In this document: positions 31,214 to 42,013 of the stretch, piece by piece
How the letters are laid out: each line of letters begins with the position of its first letter
Position numbering within the stretch: the stretch's first letter is position 1
NCBI GenBank assembly: GCA_937864535.1
Contig: CALMJS010000035.1
Coordinates: 18,444 to 82,443 of the forward strand
Direction: 5' to 3'
DNA: 64,000 nt
From: an uncultured Paracoccaceae bacterium
GTDB taxonomy: Bacteria > Pseudomonadota > Alphaproteobacteria > Rhodobacterales > Rhodobacteraceae
Notes under the pieces: generated by a model
Told to the model about the DNA's origin: nothing
Databases searched by the model: none
Seen by the model: only the letters and a program-made list of their open reading frames with translations
Position numbers and translations under genes: made by a program

Positions 31214-33049
31214 TTATTCCGGCAGAATGCGCACGCCGCCCTTGGCCGCCGAGGATGCCAGCATCGCATAGGCCTTGAGCGCGGTGGAAACGGCACGCGG
31301 ACGATCTGCGGCGGGTTTCCACGGCAGCGGGCCCTTGGCCTCGCGGCGGGCAGCCAGAGTGGCTTCGTCCACGGCCAGATTGATGGTGCGGTTCGGGATG
31401 TCGATTTCGATCAGATCGCCGGTTTCCACCAGACCGATCAGGCCGCCCTCTTCGGCTTCGGGCGAAACGTGGCCGATCGACAGACCGGAGGTGCCACCCG
31501 AAAAACGACCGTCGGTCAGCAGGGCGCATTTTTTGCCCAGACCTTTGGATTTCAGATAGCTGGTCGGGTAGAGCATTTCCTGCATGCCCGGACCGCCGCG
31601 CGGACCTTCGTAGCGGATGACGACGACTTCGCCTTCGGTGACCTTGCCGGTCAGAATGCCGCTGACCGCGTCGTCCTGCGATTCAAACACCTTGGCGGTG
31701 CCGTTGAATTTCAGGATCGATTCATCCACGCCAGCGGTCTTCACGATACAGCCGTCCAGCGCGATGTTGCCGTAGAGAACGGCCAGACCGCCGTCCTTGG
31801 AGAACGCATGTTCCACCGAGCGGATCACGCCGCCCTGACGGTCACGGTCCAGCTCCTTGTAGCGGTTCTTGGTCGAAAACGCCTCGGTCGTGCGCACGCC
31901 GCCGGGGGCCGCGCGGAAGAATTCGTCCACCTGCGGATCGTTGGCGGTCATGATGTCCCACTTTGCAATCGCTTCGGCCATGGTGGTCGAATGGATCGTG
32001 CTGACGTCACCGTGCAGCAGACCGCCACGGTGCAATTCGCCAAGGATGCCCATGATACCGCCAGCGCGGTGCACGTCTTCCATGTGGACGTCGGCCTTGG
32101 CCGGGGCGACCTTGGACAGGCACGGCACTTTGCGCGACAGGCGGTCCATGTCGGACATGGTAAAGTTCACGCCGCCCTCATAGGCAATCGCCAGAAGGTG
32201 CAGAACGGTGTTGGTCGAACCGCCCATGGCGATGTCCAGAGACATAGCGTTTTCAAAGGCTTCGAACGTAGCGATGTCGCGCGGCAGCAGGCCTTTTTCG
32301 TCGCCCTCATAGTGGCGCTTGGTGATGTCGACGATCTTGCGACCGGCTTCGAGGAACAGTTCTTTACGGTCGGCATGGGTCGCCAGAACCGAACCGTTGC
32401 CCGGCAGCGCGAGGCCCAGAGCCTCGGCCAGACAGTTCATCGAGTTCGCAGTGAACATGCCCGAGCACGACCCGCAAGTCGGGCAGGCTGCCTTTTCGAT
32501 CGCGTCGACTTCTTCGTCGGAATATTTGTCGTCGGCTGCGGCAACCATCGCATCCACGAGGTCGAGCGCGTGTTCCAGATCGCCGATCTGAACCTTGCCG
32601 GCCTCCATCGGGCCGCCGGACACGAACACGACCGGAATGTTCAGGCGCATCGCGGCCATCATCATGCCGGGGGTGATTTTATCGCAGTTGGAAATGCAGA
32701 CCATCGCGTCGGCGCAATGCGCATTGACCATGTATTCCACGGAATCGGCGATCAGTTCGCGGCTAGGCAGCGAATAGAGCATGCCATCATGGCCCATCGC
32801 GATCCCGTCATCGACGGCGATGGTGTTGAATTCTTTGGCGACGCCGCCGGCCTTTTCGACCTCGCGGGCGACCATCTGACCCAGATCCTTGAGGTGCACG
32901 TGCCCCGGAACGAATTGGGTGAACGAGTTGACGATCGCAATAATCGGCTTGCCGAAGTCGCTGTCGGTCATGCCGGTGGCACGCCATAGGCCGCGGGCTC
33001 CCGCCATGTTGCGGCCGTGGGTGGATTTGCGAGAACGGTAATAAGGCAT
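31214..33049 (-). CDS. ilvD: Dihydroxy-acid dehydratase
   Basis: A 611-residue IlvD, close to the 616 residues of E. coli. It dehydrates 2,3-dihydroxy-isovalerate and -methylvalerate in valine and isoleucine synthesis. Cysteine motifs that carry the Fe-S cluster are visible: [14 protein letters not shown] and [11 protein letters not shown]. The start at 33049 ([20 protein letters not shown]) aligns with the usual N terminus; an ATG four codons upstream is possible. It faces the catabolic gene to its left across a shared terminator and is divergent from the DUF882 gene. Confidence 0.95.
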   Translation of the reverse strand: MPYYRSRKSTHGRNMAGARGLWRATGMTDSDFGKPIIAIVNSFTQFVPGHVHLKDLGQMVAREVEKAGGVAKEFNTIAVDDGIAMGHDGMLYSLPSRELIADSVEYMVNAHCADAMVCISNCDKITPGMMMAAMRLNIPVVFVSGGPMEAGKVQIGDLEHALDLVDAMVAAADDKYSDEEVDAIEKAACPTCGSCSGMFTANSMNCLAEALGLALPGNGSVLATHADRKELFLEAGRKIVDITKRHYEGDEKGLLPRDIATFEAFENAMSLDIAMGGSTNTVLHLLAIAYEGGVNFTMSDMDRLSRKVPCLSKVAPAKADVHMEDVHRAGGIMGILGELHRGGLLHGDVSTIHSTTMAEAIAKWDIMTANDPQVDEFFRAAPGGVRTTEAFSTKNRYKELDRDRQGGVIRSVEHAFSKDGGLAVLYGNIALDGCIVKTAGVDESILKFNGTAKVFESQDDAVSGILTGKVTEGEVVVIRYEGPRGGPGMQEMLYPTSYLKSKGLGKKCALLTDGRFSGGTSGLSIGHVSPEAEEGGLIGLVETGDLIEIDIPNRTINLAVDEATLAARREAKGPLPWKPAADRPRAVSTALKAYAMLASSAAKGGVRILPE

Positions 33050-33172
33050 CGGGCTGTCCATCTGTTGCGCCGCGCAGTGATACAGCGCAACAAATGGAAT
33101 GAACAGGGGTTTGGCCGGATTTGGCCCGCAACTTGCACCATTGTGAGCGAGTCAATCCCTACGGAGCCCAGT

Positions 33173-33856
33173 GTGAACCGACGCCGCTTTCTGACGACCT
33201 GCGCTGCCGCGATTGTCGCGCAACCGGCCGTTGCTGGCACCGGCGGTCTTTTTGCCGGTGGCACTGGCCCGTTGATCAATCTGCAATCCGGTCAGAGCCT
33301 CTACGAGAGGAACGCTATCGAGGCCGCGGATGCAGAGCCCGACCCCGGCCCGATGCAGTTTGAGGCCAGTGCGCCGCGACATATCGAATTGTCGACCGGA
33401 GTGCCGGTTTTGACCATGTGGAATGTCCACACCCAAGAGGTCCTGACCATTCAACCAGCCGTCGCGACCGGGGTGGATATGTCCGCTCTGGCGCAGGCAG
33501 ATCGGTTCATGCGCGATTGGCGCCGCAACGAGGTCAAATCTATCGACCCCAACGCCATCCTCGGCATGCTGCAAATCCAGCAGGCGGCGCGGCAACAGGG
33601 GTTTTCCGGTCAGGTGCGGTTTCTGTCGGGCTATCGGAGTCGGGCGACCAACGATGCGCTTCGTGCGGCTGGCGGCGGGGCGGCCCGAAATTCCCTGCAT
33701 ATCGAGGCGCGTGCCATCGACTTTAGCCTGCCCGGCGTGGGAATGCGCGATACCATCCGATTGGCCAAGGGTCTGCGGATTGGCGGGGTTGGCGGCTATC
33801 CCAGTTTTGTTCATATCGACACCGGACGCGAACGGTACTGGGGCAGTGCCGTCTAG
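33173..33856 (+). CDS. DUF882 / peptidase M15-like protein with Tat signal
   Basis: A 227-residue exported protein. The N terminus NRRRFLTTCAAAIVA is a twin-arginine signal, so it is probably folded before export to the periplasm. The mature part matches the DUF882 (M15A-like) family: FMRDWRRNEVKSIDPN, FLSGYRSRATNDALR, NSLHIEARAIDF and PSFVHIDTGR, the last two supplying His and Asp zinc ligands. Family members are thought to act on cell-wall peptides. The GTG at 33173 with ACGGAG upstream is preferred; another GTG at 33143 would place ten residues before the signal. Its stop overlaps the converging LysR gene by three bases. Confidence 0.85.
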   Translation: MNRRRFLTTCAAAIVAQPAVAGTGGLFAGGTGPLINLQSGQSLYERNAIEAADAEPDPGPMQFEASAPRHIELSTGVPVLTMWNVHTQEVLTIQPAVATGVDMSALAQADRFMRDWRRNEVKSIDPNAILGMLQIQQAARQQGFSGQVRFLSGYRSRATNDALRAAGGGAARNSLHIEARAIDFSLPGVGMRDTIRLAKGLRIGGVGGYPSFVHIDTGRERYWGSAV

Positions 33857-34734
33857 GCGCGAAACCGCGCGGACATCGCCTGAATTTCTGCATGGATATA
33901 GTCCGCCACTGTCCGGATGCGGGCAAGATCGCGATAATCCTCGGGGTAGAGCATCCAATAGGTGCGTGCGAACCGCAGGTCATCGGCCAGCACAGGCACC
34001 AGCCCATCGGCCATAAAACAGGGCAACACGCCAAGGCCCGCTCCGGCGCGAACGGCATCCACCTGCCCCTGAACCGTCGCGGATTTATAGACGATCCGCA
34101 GGTCCGCACCGAAACTGCGGTTAAAGTCCAACTCCGGTGTGTAGAGCAGGTCGTCGATGTAGCCGACAAACGGATGAGCGGGCAGGTCATCGGGACCGTC
34201 GGGGGTGCCGTGCTGATCCAGATAGGCGGGCGCAGCATAGAGCCGCAGGTCATAGTCGATGAGTTTGCGCATGATCAGACGCCCGGTTTCTGGCCGATCG
34301 AGGCTGATGGCGATATCGACCTCTCGCTTCCAGAGCCGATGGGTCATCGGCACCGGCACCAATTCGATCTCAAGCCCCTGATGCAGTGACAGGATGCCCG
34401 GCAACACACGGGACAGAACGGCGTTTCCGATCCCGTCCGGCGCACCGACCCGCACAGAGCCGACGATCTTGTCTTCGGTACATACCGTGTCGGCGATGTC
34501 GAGCGCGGCAGCCTCCATCCGCTGGGCCCGGTCGCGCAAGGCGATCCCCGCCTGTGTCAGGGTCAGACCCTCTGCCGTGCGGTCAAACAGCGGGGTTCCC
34601 ATCGCCTCTTCCAGCCGGTCGATATGTCGCGCGACAGTCGTGTGGCTGACCCGCAGACGCCGTGCTGCCGACGCCAGTCGGCCCGCCCGTTCCACCGCAA
34701 GGAAAAAGGGGATGTCGTCCCAGTCAAACGCCAT
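33853..34734 (-). CDS. LysR-family transcriptional regulator
   Basis: A 293-residue LysR protein: N-terminal helix-turn-helix FFLAVERAGRLASAARRL then VSHTTVARHIDRLEEAMG, and a substrate-binding domain over the rest. It is divergent from the GMC oxidoreductase gene and probably controls it. The start at 34734 has GGAAACGATC before it on the minus strand; an ATG six codons upstream is possible. A perfect 10-base inverted repeat begins at its start codon. Confidence 0.85.
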   Translation of the reverse strand: MAFDWDDIPFFLAVERAGRLASAARRLRVSHTTVARHIDRLEEAMGTPLFDRTAEGLTLTQAGIALRDRAQRMEAAALDIADTVCTEDKIVGSVRVGAPDGIGNAVLSRVLPGILSLHQGLEIELVPVPMTHRLWKREVDIAISLDRPETGRLIMRKLIDYDLRLYAAPAYLDQHGTPDGPDDLPAHPFVGYIDDLLYTPELDFNRSFGADLRIVYKSATVQGQVDAVRAGAGLGVLPCFMADGLVPVLADDLRFARTYWMLYPEDYRDLARIRTVADYIHAEIQAMSARFRA

Positions 34735-34773
34735 ATGATCGTTTCCGTGCATTGATTGTCTGAAAACGATCAT
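34735..34773. promoter_or_regulatory. Inverted repeat between LysR and GMC oxidoreductase genes
   Basis: ATGATCGTTT (34735-34744) and AAACGATCAT (34764-34773) are exact inverted repeats 19 bases apart, immediately upstream of the LysR start and about 50 bases before the oxidoreductase start. Probable operator of the divergent pair. Confidence 0.5.
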
Positions 34774-34821
34774 TCCAAATTTCGCCAGACCGTCAACAAT
34801 GAACAGCAGGAGGAGTCGGTC

Positions 34822-36420
34822 ATGGATTTTGGGACGTTCGACTACATTATCGTTGGTGCGGGCAGCGCGGGCTGTGTTCTGGCAAACCGGCTGAGCGAGG
34901 ATCCCAAGATCAGCGTTCTCTTGCTAGAGGCGGGGGATAAGGATCGTTATCCGTGGATCCATATTCCTGTAGGCTATCTCTATTGTATCGGAAATCCGCG
35001 CACCGATTGGGGCTATCGCACACAGGCCTGCGACGGTCTGAACGGGCGGTCGCTGATCTACCCCCGCGGCAAAGTGCTGGGCGGCTGTTCGTCGATCAAC
35101 GGAATGCTCTATTTGCGCGGACAGTCGGCCGATTACGATGGCTGGCGGCAGATGGGCAACATCGGCTGGGGCTGGGACGATGTCCTGCCGTATTTCAAGA
35201 AATCCGAAGACCATTTCAGCGCCGACCCCGATCACGGACAGGGGGGCGAGTGGCGCGTTGAACAGCAGCGGCTGCACTGGGATATTCTGGATGCGTGGCG
35301 TGATGCGGCTGTCGCGGCGGGCATTCCGCTGACCGACGATTTCAATCGGGGAGACAATCACGGCGTCGGGTATTTTCAGGTCAACCAGCGCAGCGGCTGG
35401 CGCTGGAGCACGGCCAAGGGGTTCCTGCGTCCAGCCGCCGGGCGCAAAAACCTGACCGTCGTCACGCAGGCACAGGCCGAGCGTGTGACCTTTGACGGGA
35501 AAACCGCAACAGGCGTTCAGTTTTTGCACCGTGGCCAGCCAGCGAAGGTCCGTGTGCGCGGCGAGGTGATACTATCCTCCGGCTCTATCGGGTCGGTCCA
35601 AATCCTTCAGCTTTCGGGGATCGGGGCGGGGGCCCATCTGCAATCACTGGGGATCGAGACGGTCCACAACGCCCCGGAGGTCGGTGAGAACCTGCAAGAT
35701 CACCTGCAAATCCGCTGTGCCTATCGGGTGTCGGGCGCCAAGACCCTGAATACCTTGGCCAATTCATGGCGGGGCAAGGCCGCGATCGGGCTGGAGTATC
35801 TGCTGAAGCGGTCTGGCCCGATGTCGATGGCCCCCAGCCAATTGGGGGCTTTTGCCTATTCCTCGCCCGATGTTGCGACCCCTGATCTGGAATATCATGT
35901 TCAGCCGGTCACGCTCGAGGCGTTTGGGCAGGCGCCCCATGATTTCCCCGCTATTACTGCCAGTGTCTGTCACCTGCGCCCCGAGAGCCGCGGTCACGTG
36001 CGGATCACTGCGCCAGATGCCCGCAGACACCCTGAAATCCAGCCGAACTATCTGTCGACTGCGGGGGATCAGGCTGTTGCGGCGCGGGCCATTCGGTTGA
36101 CGCGGCGGATCATGGAGCAGGCCCCCTTGGCTGGCTATTCCCCCGAAGAGTTCAAGCCCGGACCGACGTTCCAAACCGATGCCGAGTTGGTGAATGGCGC
36201 GGGGGCGATTGCGTCAACGATTTTCCATCCCGTCGGTACGACGCGAATGGGGGCGGATGAACGGTCCGTCGTCGATCCGGACCTCAGGGTCAGAGGGGTG
36301 TCGGGGCTGCGGGTTGTGGATGCGGGCGTCATGCCGACGATCACCAGCGGCAATACCAACAGCCCGACCATCATGATCGCGGAAAAGGCGGCTGATATGA
36401 TCCGGGCGGCGCGGCGCTAG
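34822..36420 (+). CDS. GMC-family FAD oxidoreductase (choline/alcohol dehydrogenase-like)
   Basis: A 532-residue flavoprotein of the glucose-methanol-choline family. FAD-binding VGAGSAGCVLANRLSEDP is at about residues 11-28, the second signature GKVLGGCSSINGMLYLRGQ near residue 90, and the active-site HPVGTTRMG near residue 470, with NTNSPTIMIAEKAADMI at the C terminus. It could be a choline, alcohol or other dehydrogenase; no betB-like neighbour supports choline specifically. AGCAGGAGGAG precedes the ATG. Divergent from the LysR gene. Confidence 0.88.
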   Translation: MDFGTFDYIIVGAGSAGCVLANRLSEDPKISVLLLEAGDKDRYPWIHIPVGYLYCIGNPRTDWGYRTQACDGLNGRSLIYPRGKVLGGCSSINGMLYLRGQSADYDGWRQMGNIGWGWDDVLPYFKKSEDHFSADPDHGQGGEWRVEQQRLHWDILDAWRDAAVAAGIPLTDDFNRGDNHGVGYFQVNQRSGWRWSTAKGFLRPAAGRKNLTVVTQAQAERVTFDGKTATGVQFLHRGQPAKVRVRGEVILSSGSIGSVQILQLSGIGAGAHLQSLGIETVHNAPEVGENLQDHLQIRCAYRVSGAKTLNTLANSWRGKAAIGLEYLLKRSGPMSMAPSQLGAFAYSSPDVATPDLEYHVQPVTLEAFGQAPHDFPAITASVCHLRPESRGHVRITAPDARRHPEIQPNYLSTAGDQAVAARAIRLTRRIMEQAPLAGYSPEEFKPGPTFQTDAELVNGAGAIASTIFHPVGTTRMGADERSVVDPDLRVRGVSGLRVVDAGVMPTITSGNTNSPTIMIAEKAADMIRAARR

Positions 36421-37088
36421 ACCTCGCTCTTGGTGCCGATCAGCGATTGATAATGGCTGATCGCATCATCCAGCCGTTCGTAGTACACCAGTTCGCCGTC
36501 ATCCAGAACGGCGCCTGCCTCGCACATTTGGCGCAGTTCGGGCAGGGAGTGGTTCACCACGATGGCCCCGGATTGGCGCATCCGTTCGTCGAACACCGCC
36601 CGACTCTTGAGCCGGAACGCCGCGTCGCCGACGGCAGTGGCCTCGTCCACCAGATAGGTGTCAAAGGGGATGCCCATCGAAATGCCAAAGGCCAGACGGG
36701 ACCGCATCCCGGCAGAGTAATTGCGCACCGGCACGTGGAAATGCGACCCCAGTTCGGAAAAATCCTGGACAAAGTCCAAGAGTTCGTCGGTGTCCACCCC
36801 GTAAATCCGCGCCACAAAGCGGGTGTTCTGGGCGCCTGTCATGTCGCGGTGAAACGACCCGGCGAACCCGACGGGAAACGAAACCGTGCCGACCACGTTG
36901 ATCTGACCTGCATCGGGCTTCATCGTGCCGCCGATCATATTCATCAGCGTCGATTTGCCCGCCCCGTTGCGCCCCATCAGGGCGACGGAAACGCCGGTCG
37001 GGAACACCATGTCGATGTCGCGGGCGACCCATTTCACCTCGCCATCGACGGTGGGAAAGCCCTTCCAGATGTGGGACAGGTGGATCAT
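36417..37088 (-). CDS. Polysaccharide ABC transporter ATP-binding protein (KpsT-like), copy 1
   Basis: A 223-residue nucleotide-binding subunit. Walker A GRNGAGKST is at residues 39-47, the signature YSAGMRSRLAFG is near residue 128, and Walker B TYLVDEATAVGD follows. It matches ATPases that energise export of capsular polysaccharide or O-antigen. It is the last gene of the operon glf - GT2 - KpsE-like - this gene. The only permease in the window is at 48488, so it must pair with that one or with a distant partner. Its stop overlaps that of the converging GMC gene. Confidence 0.88.
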   Translation of the reverse strand: MIHLSHIWKGFPTVDGEVKWVARDIDMVFPTGVSVALMGRNGAGKSTLMNMIGGTMKPDAGQINVVGTVSFPVGFAGSFHRDMTGAQNTRFVARIYGVDTDELLDFVQDFSELGSHFHVPVRNYSAGMRSRLAFGISMGIPFDTYLVDEATAVGDAAFRLKSRAVFDERMRQSGAIVVNHSLPELRQMCEAGAVLDDGELVYYERLDDAISHYQSLIGTKSEV

Positions 37089-37096
37089 GGCGGTCC

Positions 37097-38476
37097 TTAG
37101 CGGCGGTCGCGCAAGGAATAGTAGACCAGACTGGCGATGGCCCAGGTCAGGAAGCTGAACAACGCAACAAGCCCGACAATCAGTTCCTTGCGCGGATATT
37201 CGGCCTGTTCGGCCAACGTCGGATGCACGAACGTCGCGAGGTAGCGGCTCTGGCGCTGGGCCTCTGTCAGGGCCGCCTCATAGGCGGTACGTGCCGCCGT
37301 GTAGGATGTTTCGGCAAAGCCGAGATCGGCATTGAGCCGTTCGAACTCTTGCAAGACCGTGGCATAGGATTGCGAGGTCCCCGCGTTGTCGGCGCTGGCG
37401 CTGAATTTTTGCCGTTCCTGCGAGATCCGCTCTTCGATGACGGCGACCCGCTTGAGCATCTGGTCCAGCCGCGGATCATCCTCCCGCGTGGTGCTGAGCA
37501 GCAGGTCGTAGTCAATCAGCGCCTCGGCCAATTGCGTTTGGAGCGTATTGAGCAGCCCCATCTGGCCCTGGATATCCGCTGTGGGATCGACGATCTGGTT
37601 CGCGATGCGAAACGCGGTGATTGCCTCGCGGGCGTCGATGACGCGTTGTTGGGCCTTGTCCAGATCATCGCTGGCAAAGCTGGTGGCATCCGCGCGGGCG
37701 GTTTCGGACAGGCTGTTGATGATCCGCGAACTTTCGTCCAGCAGGGCCTGTGCGATCCGCTGTGCCATTTGGGGATCAAAGGCGAGGACTTCGATCTGCA
37801 TCATGCCTGTGCCGGAATCCAGCGACAGCTTGAGCATGCGTTCCCAATAGTCGGTAAGATCCTCGATCGTGCCGTCGGGGTCATAGGCGAACACAGGGTC
37901 TGCGGGCCAGTTTTCCGAATAATGCCCGCTAAGGTCCAGCGCTGCGTCCAGTGTCGCGACCAGTTCCTGACTGTGCAGGAACGCATAGAGAATGCCGATG
38001 TCATGGGTGTTGCCGCCCATATTGGTCAGCCCGCCCAAGAGGTCGCTGGCGCTGGTCAGCTCCTCGCTGCGGACGGTAAAGCCGACATTCGACGCGAACT
38101 GGTCCTTTGCAACCAGGTACAGGTAGGAGGCGCTGAGCGCGATCGGCAGCAGCACCATGGCGACAAAGGCAAAGACCAGTCCGCGATGCCGTTTTTTGGC
38201 CCGCGCGGGCGCTGCCAATGGCCGCACGACGACCTGCGCAATGGGGGCCGGTTGCGGCTTGGGCTTTTCGATCTGCTGCGCGGGGGCGGTATTCTGTACT
38301 GGCGCTGCGGGGGTGGTCCCCGCTTGATCCTCGGGGGCGGCCTGCGCGGCCTTGGCGCGGGCCTTGGGCCCGAGGCCCCCGTTTTTGGCAGCCCGGAGGG
38401 CGCGGCGAGCCGTGCGACGCTTGGCCAGTTTTTCCTCGAGCGTGGGTTCGGCGTCGGGGGCAATGCTGTCGGTCAT
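37097..38476 (-). CDS. Capsule export inner-membrane protein (KpsE/Wzc N-terminal-like), copy 1
   Basis: A 459-residue polysaccharide co-polymerase/export protein. It has an Ala/Pro/Lys-rich cytoplasmic N terminus, a transmembrane segment near residues 100-122 (GLVFAFVAMVLLPIALSASY), a long periplasmic part with a coiled coil in the middle, and a second transmembrane segment near the C terminus (LIVGLVALFSFLTWAIASLV). Such proteins connect the ABC exporter with the outer-membrane export lipoprotein. Eight bases separate it from the ATPase gene. The ATG at 38476 follows the family pattern; the upstream open frame is disregarded. Confidence 0.85.
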   Translation of the reverse strand: MTDSIAPDAEPTLEEKLAKRRTARRALRAAKNGGLGPKARAKAAQAAPEDQAGTTPAAPVQNTAPAQQIEKPKPQPAPIAQVVVRPLAAPARAKKRHRGLVFAFVAMVLLPIALSASYLYLVAKDQFASNVGFTVRSEELTSASDLLGGLTNMGGNTHDIGILYAFLHSQELVATLDAALDLSGHYSENWPADPVFAYDPDGTIEDLTDYWERMLKLSLDSGTGMMQIEVLAFDPQMAQRIAQALLDESSRIINSLSETARADATSFASDDLDKAQQRVIDAREAITAFRIANQIVDPTADIQGQMGLLNTLQTQLAEALIDYDLLLSTTREDDPRLDQMLKRVAVIEERISQERQKFSASADNAGTSQSYATVLQEFERLNADLGFAETSYTAARTAYEAALTEAQRQSRYLATFVHPTLAEQAEYPRKELIVGLVALFSFLTWAIASLVYYSLRDRR

Positions 38477-38516
38477 GCGGGCTGCCTTGTGGTTGACCAA
38501 AGGGTGCGTAGCTACT

Positions 38517-39497
38517 CTAGCGTTCTCTGGACGGGGGTGCCAGTGCGGCAATGTCGTGGGCGAGGGCGCTGCGGCCTGTGCGGCCTGTTAGCCCATCCCA
38601 TATGCCAAGTCGCATCAGACGGAAATATGTAGGTCGCTGTTCTGCAGGGCATTTGTGGCCTCTGCGCCACCAGATCATCACATAGTAGGCCAGTGCGAGC
38701 GGGTAGATCAGTGGCCCCGCCGCCATGCGCGCGATCGAAATGCCGTTTCGGCAGTGATAATAGACCTTCCAGAGGGGACGGTAAACGAACCCCTCGCCCA
38801 TGGTGCCGCAGTCATGGAGAAACCGCAGGGATGGCGACAGCAGAATTCTCCAGCCCGCGCGTCTGAGGCGGAGGCTATAGAGCACATCATCGCCATAGAT
38901 GAAAATGTCAGGGTCCGGTAAACCGACGGCTCTCGCGGTGGCGGTCCGCAGCACGAACCCGACAAAACTGGCGTTGTCGATTGCTATCGGGGCCGAGGTG
39001 GGGGCAAGTTGGTGATCCGTCACCTTAAAGCCCGCGCGGCCCTTTTGTCCGGGTCGCAAGGCGGAGAGAAACGCGCCGACATGCCAAAACGGGTTCTGTC
39101 CCTGACGGTTCATTTCGCAGATTTTGCCGTCCGGATACCGCACCGCGGCGGAGAGCACGCCAACAGTGGCATCCACTTTGGCAGCTTTGAGGGCCTGTAT
39201 GAAACCGGCCTCTGGCCATGCGTCATCATCGAACAGGGCTAGCCAGTCAGGGCAATCCGCCGCCGCCAGCGCCGCCGCTACGCCTGCGTGAAACCCGCCA
39301 GCCCCGCCGATGTTTTGCGCCAACCTGATCACGCGCAAACGGGGCGAGGTTGCCGCCTCCAGCACCTGATCCGTATGATCCTCCGACGCATTGTCGACGA
39401 CCCAGACCACGTCGAACGGTTCGGCCAGCGTACGATCCAGCGTCAGGGCAAGTTGGTCCGCCCTGTTCCACGTGACGATGACCGCGCCTACGCGCAT
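38517..39497 (-). CDS. GT2 glycosyltransferase, GlfT1-like
   Basis: A 326-residue GT-A glycosyltransferase. VGAVIVTWNRADQL opens the nucleotide-binding fold, NIGGAGGF is at residues 62-69 and the metal-binding DDD at residues 90-92 (ALFDDDAWPEAG). The NxGGAGGF plus DDD pattern is shared with mycobacterial galactofuranosyltransferases, and the gene directly follows glf (two bases apart), the source of UDP-galactofuranose. I infer that it adds the first galactofuranose residues to an acceptor, as GlfT1 does. Acceptor unknown. Confidence 0.75.
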   Translation of the reverse strand: MRVGAVIVTWNRADQLALTLDRTLAEPFDVVWVVDNASEDHTDQVLEAATSPRLRVIRLAQNIGGAGGFHAGVAAALAAADCPDWLALFDDDAWPEAGFIQALKAAKVDATVGVLSAAVRYPDGKICEMNRQGQNPFWHVGAFLSALRPGQKGRAGFKVTDHQLAPTSAPIAIDNASFVGFVLRTATARAVGLPDPDIFIYGDDVLYSLRLRRAGWRILLSPSLRFLHDCGTMGEGFVYRPLWKVYYHCRNGISIARMAAGPLIYPLALAYYVMIWWRRGHKCPAEQRPTYFRLMRLGIWDGLTGRTGRSALAHDIAALAPPSRER

Positions 39498-39498
39498 C

Positions 39499-40674
<1,176 letters not shown>

Positions 40675-40722
40675 TCACATAGGTCTGTGGCTATGGGGCG
40701 GTGTCAAGGCTGTCAATCCATA

Positions 40723-40756
40723 CCTATACGCCCCAATTGCGACTTTTCCGTATAGG
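40723..40756. promoter_or_regulatory. Inverted repeat in the glf/RTX divergent region
   Basis: CCTATACG (40723-40730) and CGTATAGG (40749-40756) are exact inverted repeats 18 bases apart, midway between divergent glf and the RTX gene. A shared operator is possible; the regulator is unknown. Confidence 0.35.
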
Positions 40757-40800
40757 CAAAAAGATGATAGGTCAGCGGCATAACTAACCTGGGGTTTATT

Positions 40801-41892
40801 ATGGCTATTATTCGCGTCACCAGTGAATTTATGGATGTCATGGATTCAACGACCATTCCTGATCTTACGCTCGATTATGGCGTAGAGCTGGGTCTGCTGA
40901 TGGATCAATTCGCGATGATGTCCTATGTCGGTGTCGACCAGGGCTGGGCGCATCTGTCGGACGCGGATATGTTTGACGTTAGGGTCAAATTGACGGGATC
41001 GGTCGCGCTAGAAGTCGTCTATGACGGGACCATGATCGTCGGAATGACCTATTCGACCGCAGATGGCATTGATTATCTGAACTTTGAAAGCGGGTCGCAG
41101 ACGATGACTCTGTCGGGCGTACTGCCGGAAACAGGGTCCGAACTGATGGATCTGTTCACCGCTTTTGCCGATGCGACGACCGACGAAGAGATCCTGTTGG
41201 CGATTTCTGGGTATTCGATCGACGAAGTAACTCTGGGTCAAAACGGCACCGATCTGCTGTCGATCGGTTTCCTCGACTCGGGAATTTCGATTGGCTTCCA
41301 AGGCTACGAAATGGACCTGTCCTTTGATAACATGGACTTGTCCTATTTCCTGTCGCTGACGATGTCCGGTATCGGTTCGGACGGCATTGGTGAAATTCTG
41401 CAGATGGGCGGGGTTAGCATGTCGATGCTGAACCCGTATGGCGATGAGATCATGTCGGTCACAGGTCAAATCCGCGCCAAAAACTCGATGATCTTTACCG
41501 GTGATGACGGCCGTGACGTCGTTTTTGCCAACAACGGTAACGACCGTTACTTTGGCAACGGCGGCAATGACGTTCTGCGCGGCGGGGCTGGCGATGACCT
41601 GCTGGTCGGCGGCACGGGTGCTGACACGCTGTTCGGCGGTGCTGGCGCCGATACGTTCAAGTTCAGCCGACTGGATGGCCGCGATGTCATCGTGGACTTT
41701 GGCAGGGGCAATGACACCCTGCTGCTGAACGACAATCTGTGGCGCGGCACATTGACCGAGGCTGAAGTGCTGGACCGGTTCGCCATTGATACCGGCGACG
41801 ATATCCTCCTCGACTTTGGCAAGCGTGGTAAGATCACACTGGTAGGCGTTGATGACGTGTCCGACCTGGTCGGCCATATCGATTTCTACTAA
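40801..41892 (+). CDS. RTX calcium-binding protein, probably secreted
   Basis: A 363-residue acidic protein. Residues about 1-230 are not recognised and are poor in Cys and rich in Asp, Met and Ser. From about residue 243 come RTX nonapeptides (GNDRYFGNGGNDVLRGGAG, DDLLVGGTGADTLFGGAG), which fold on calcium, followed by a C-terminal segment typical of type I secretion substrates. No N-terminal signal peptide is evident, in keeping with type I export. It is divergent from glf and just upstream of the export lipoprotein, so a role at the cell surface with the polysaccharide is likely. Confidence 0.8.
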   Translation: MAIIRVTSEFMDVMDSTTIPDLTLDYGVELGLLMDQFAMMSYVGVDQGWAHLSDADMFDVRVKLTGSVALEVVYDGTMIVGMTYSTADGIDYLNFESGSQTMTLSGVLPETGSELMDLFTAFADATTDEEILLAISGYSIDEVTLGQNGTDLLSIGFLDSGISIGFQGYEMDLSFDNMDLSYFLSLTMSGIGSDGIGEILQMGGVSMSMLNPYGDEIMSVTGQIRAKNSMIFTGDDGRDVVFANNGNDRYFGNGGNDVLRGGAGDDLLVGGTGADTLFGGAGADTFKFSRLDGRDVIVDFGRGNDTLLLNDNLWRGTLTEAEVLDRFAIDTGDDILLDFGKRGKITLVGVDDVSDLVGHIDFY

Positions 41893-41899
41893 ACCTCGT

Positions 41900-41929
41900 G
41901 GGCGGCGTTGCTTTTTCATCGCGCCGCCC
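41900..41929 (+). terminator. Hairpin after the RTX gene
   Basis: GGGCGGCG (41900-41907) and CGCCGCCC (41922-41929) are perfect inverted repeats around a T-rich loop. There is no T run after it, so termination is uncertain. Confidence 0.4.
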
Positions 41930-41974
41930 CTGCCTATGACGGCAGATAGATTGACCCCGGCGGGGTGATCAGTA

Positions 41975-41990
41975 TCTTTGCGCGCAAAGA
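41975..41990 (+). promoter_or_regulatory. 16-base perfect palindrome upstream of the export lipoprotein gene
   Basis: TCTTTGCGCGCAAAGA at 41975-41990 is self-complementary, and AGTA/TACT flank it asymmetrically. It lies 24 bases before the ATG at 42014. It may be an operator or a hairpin in the leader. Confidence 0.4.
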
Positions 41991-42013
41991 CATACTCATC
42001 GCCGGGGGATACC

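Noticed and set aside
31469..32989. Plus-strand open frame of 506 codons inside ilvD
   Set aside because: Shadow of the conserved minus-strand ilvD, composition-driven.
37223..38632. Plus-strand open frame of 469 codons opposite the KpsE-like gene
   Set aside because: No domain, no ribosome site, antisense to a gene with clear membrane and coiled-coil layout.
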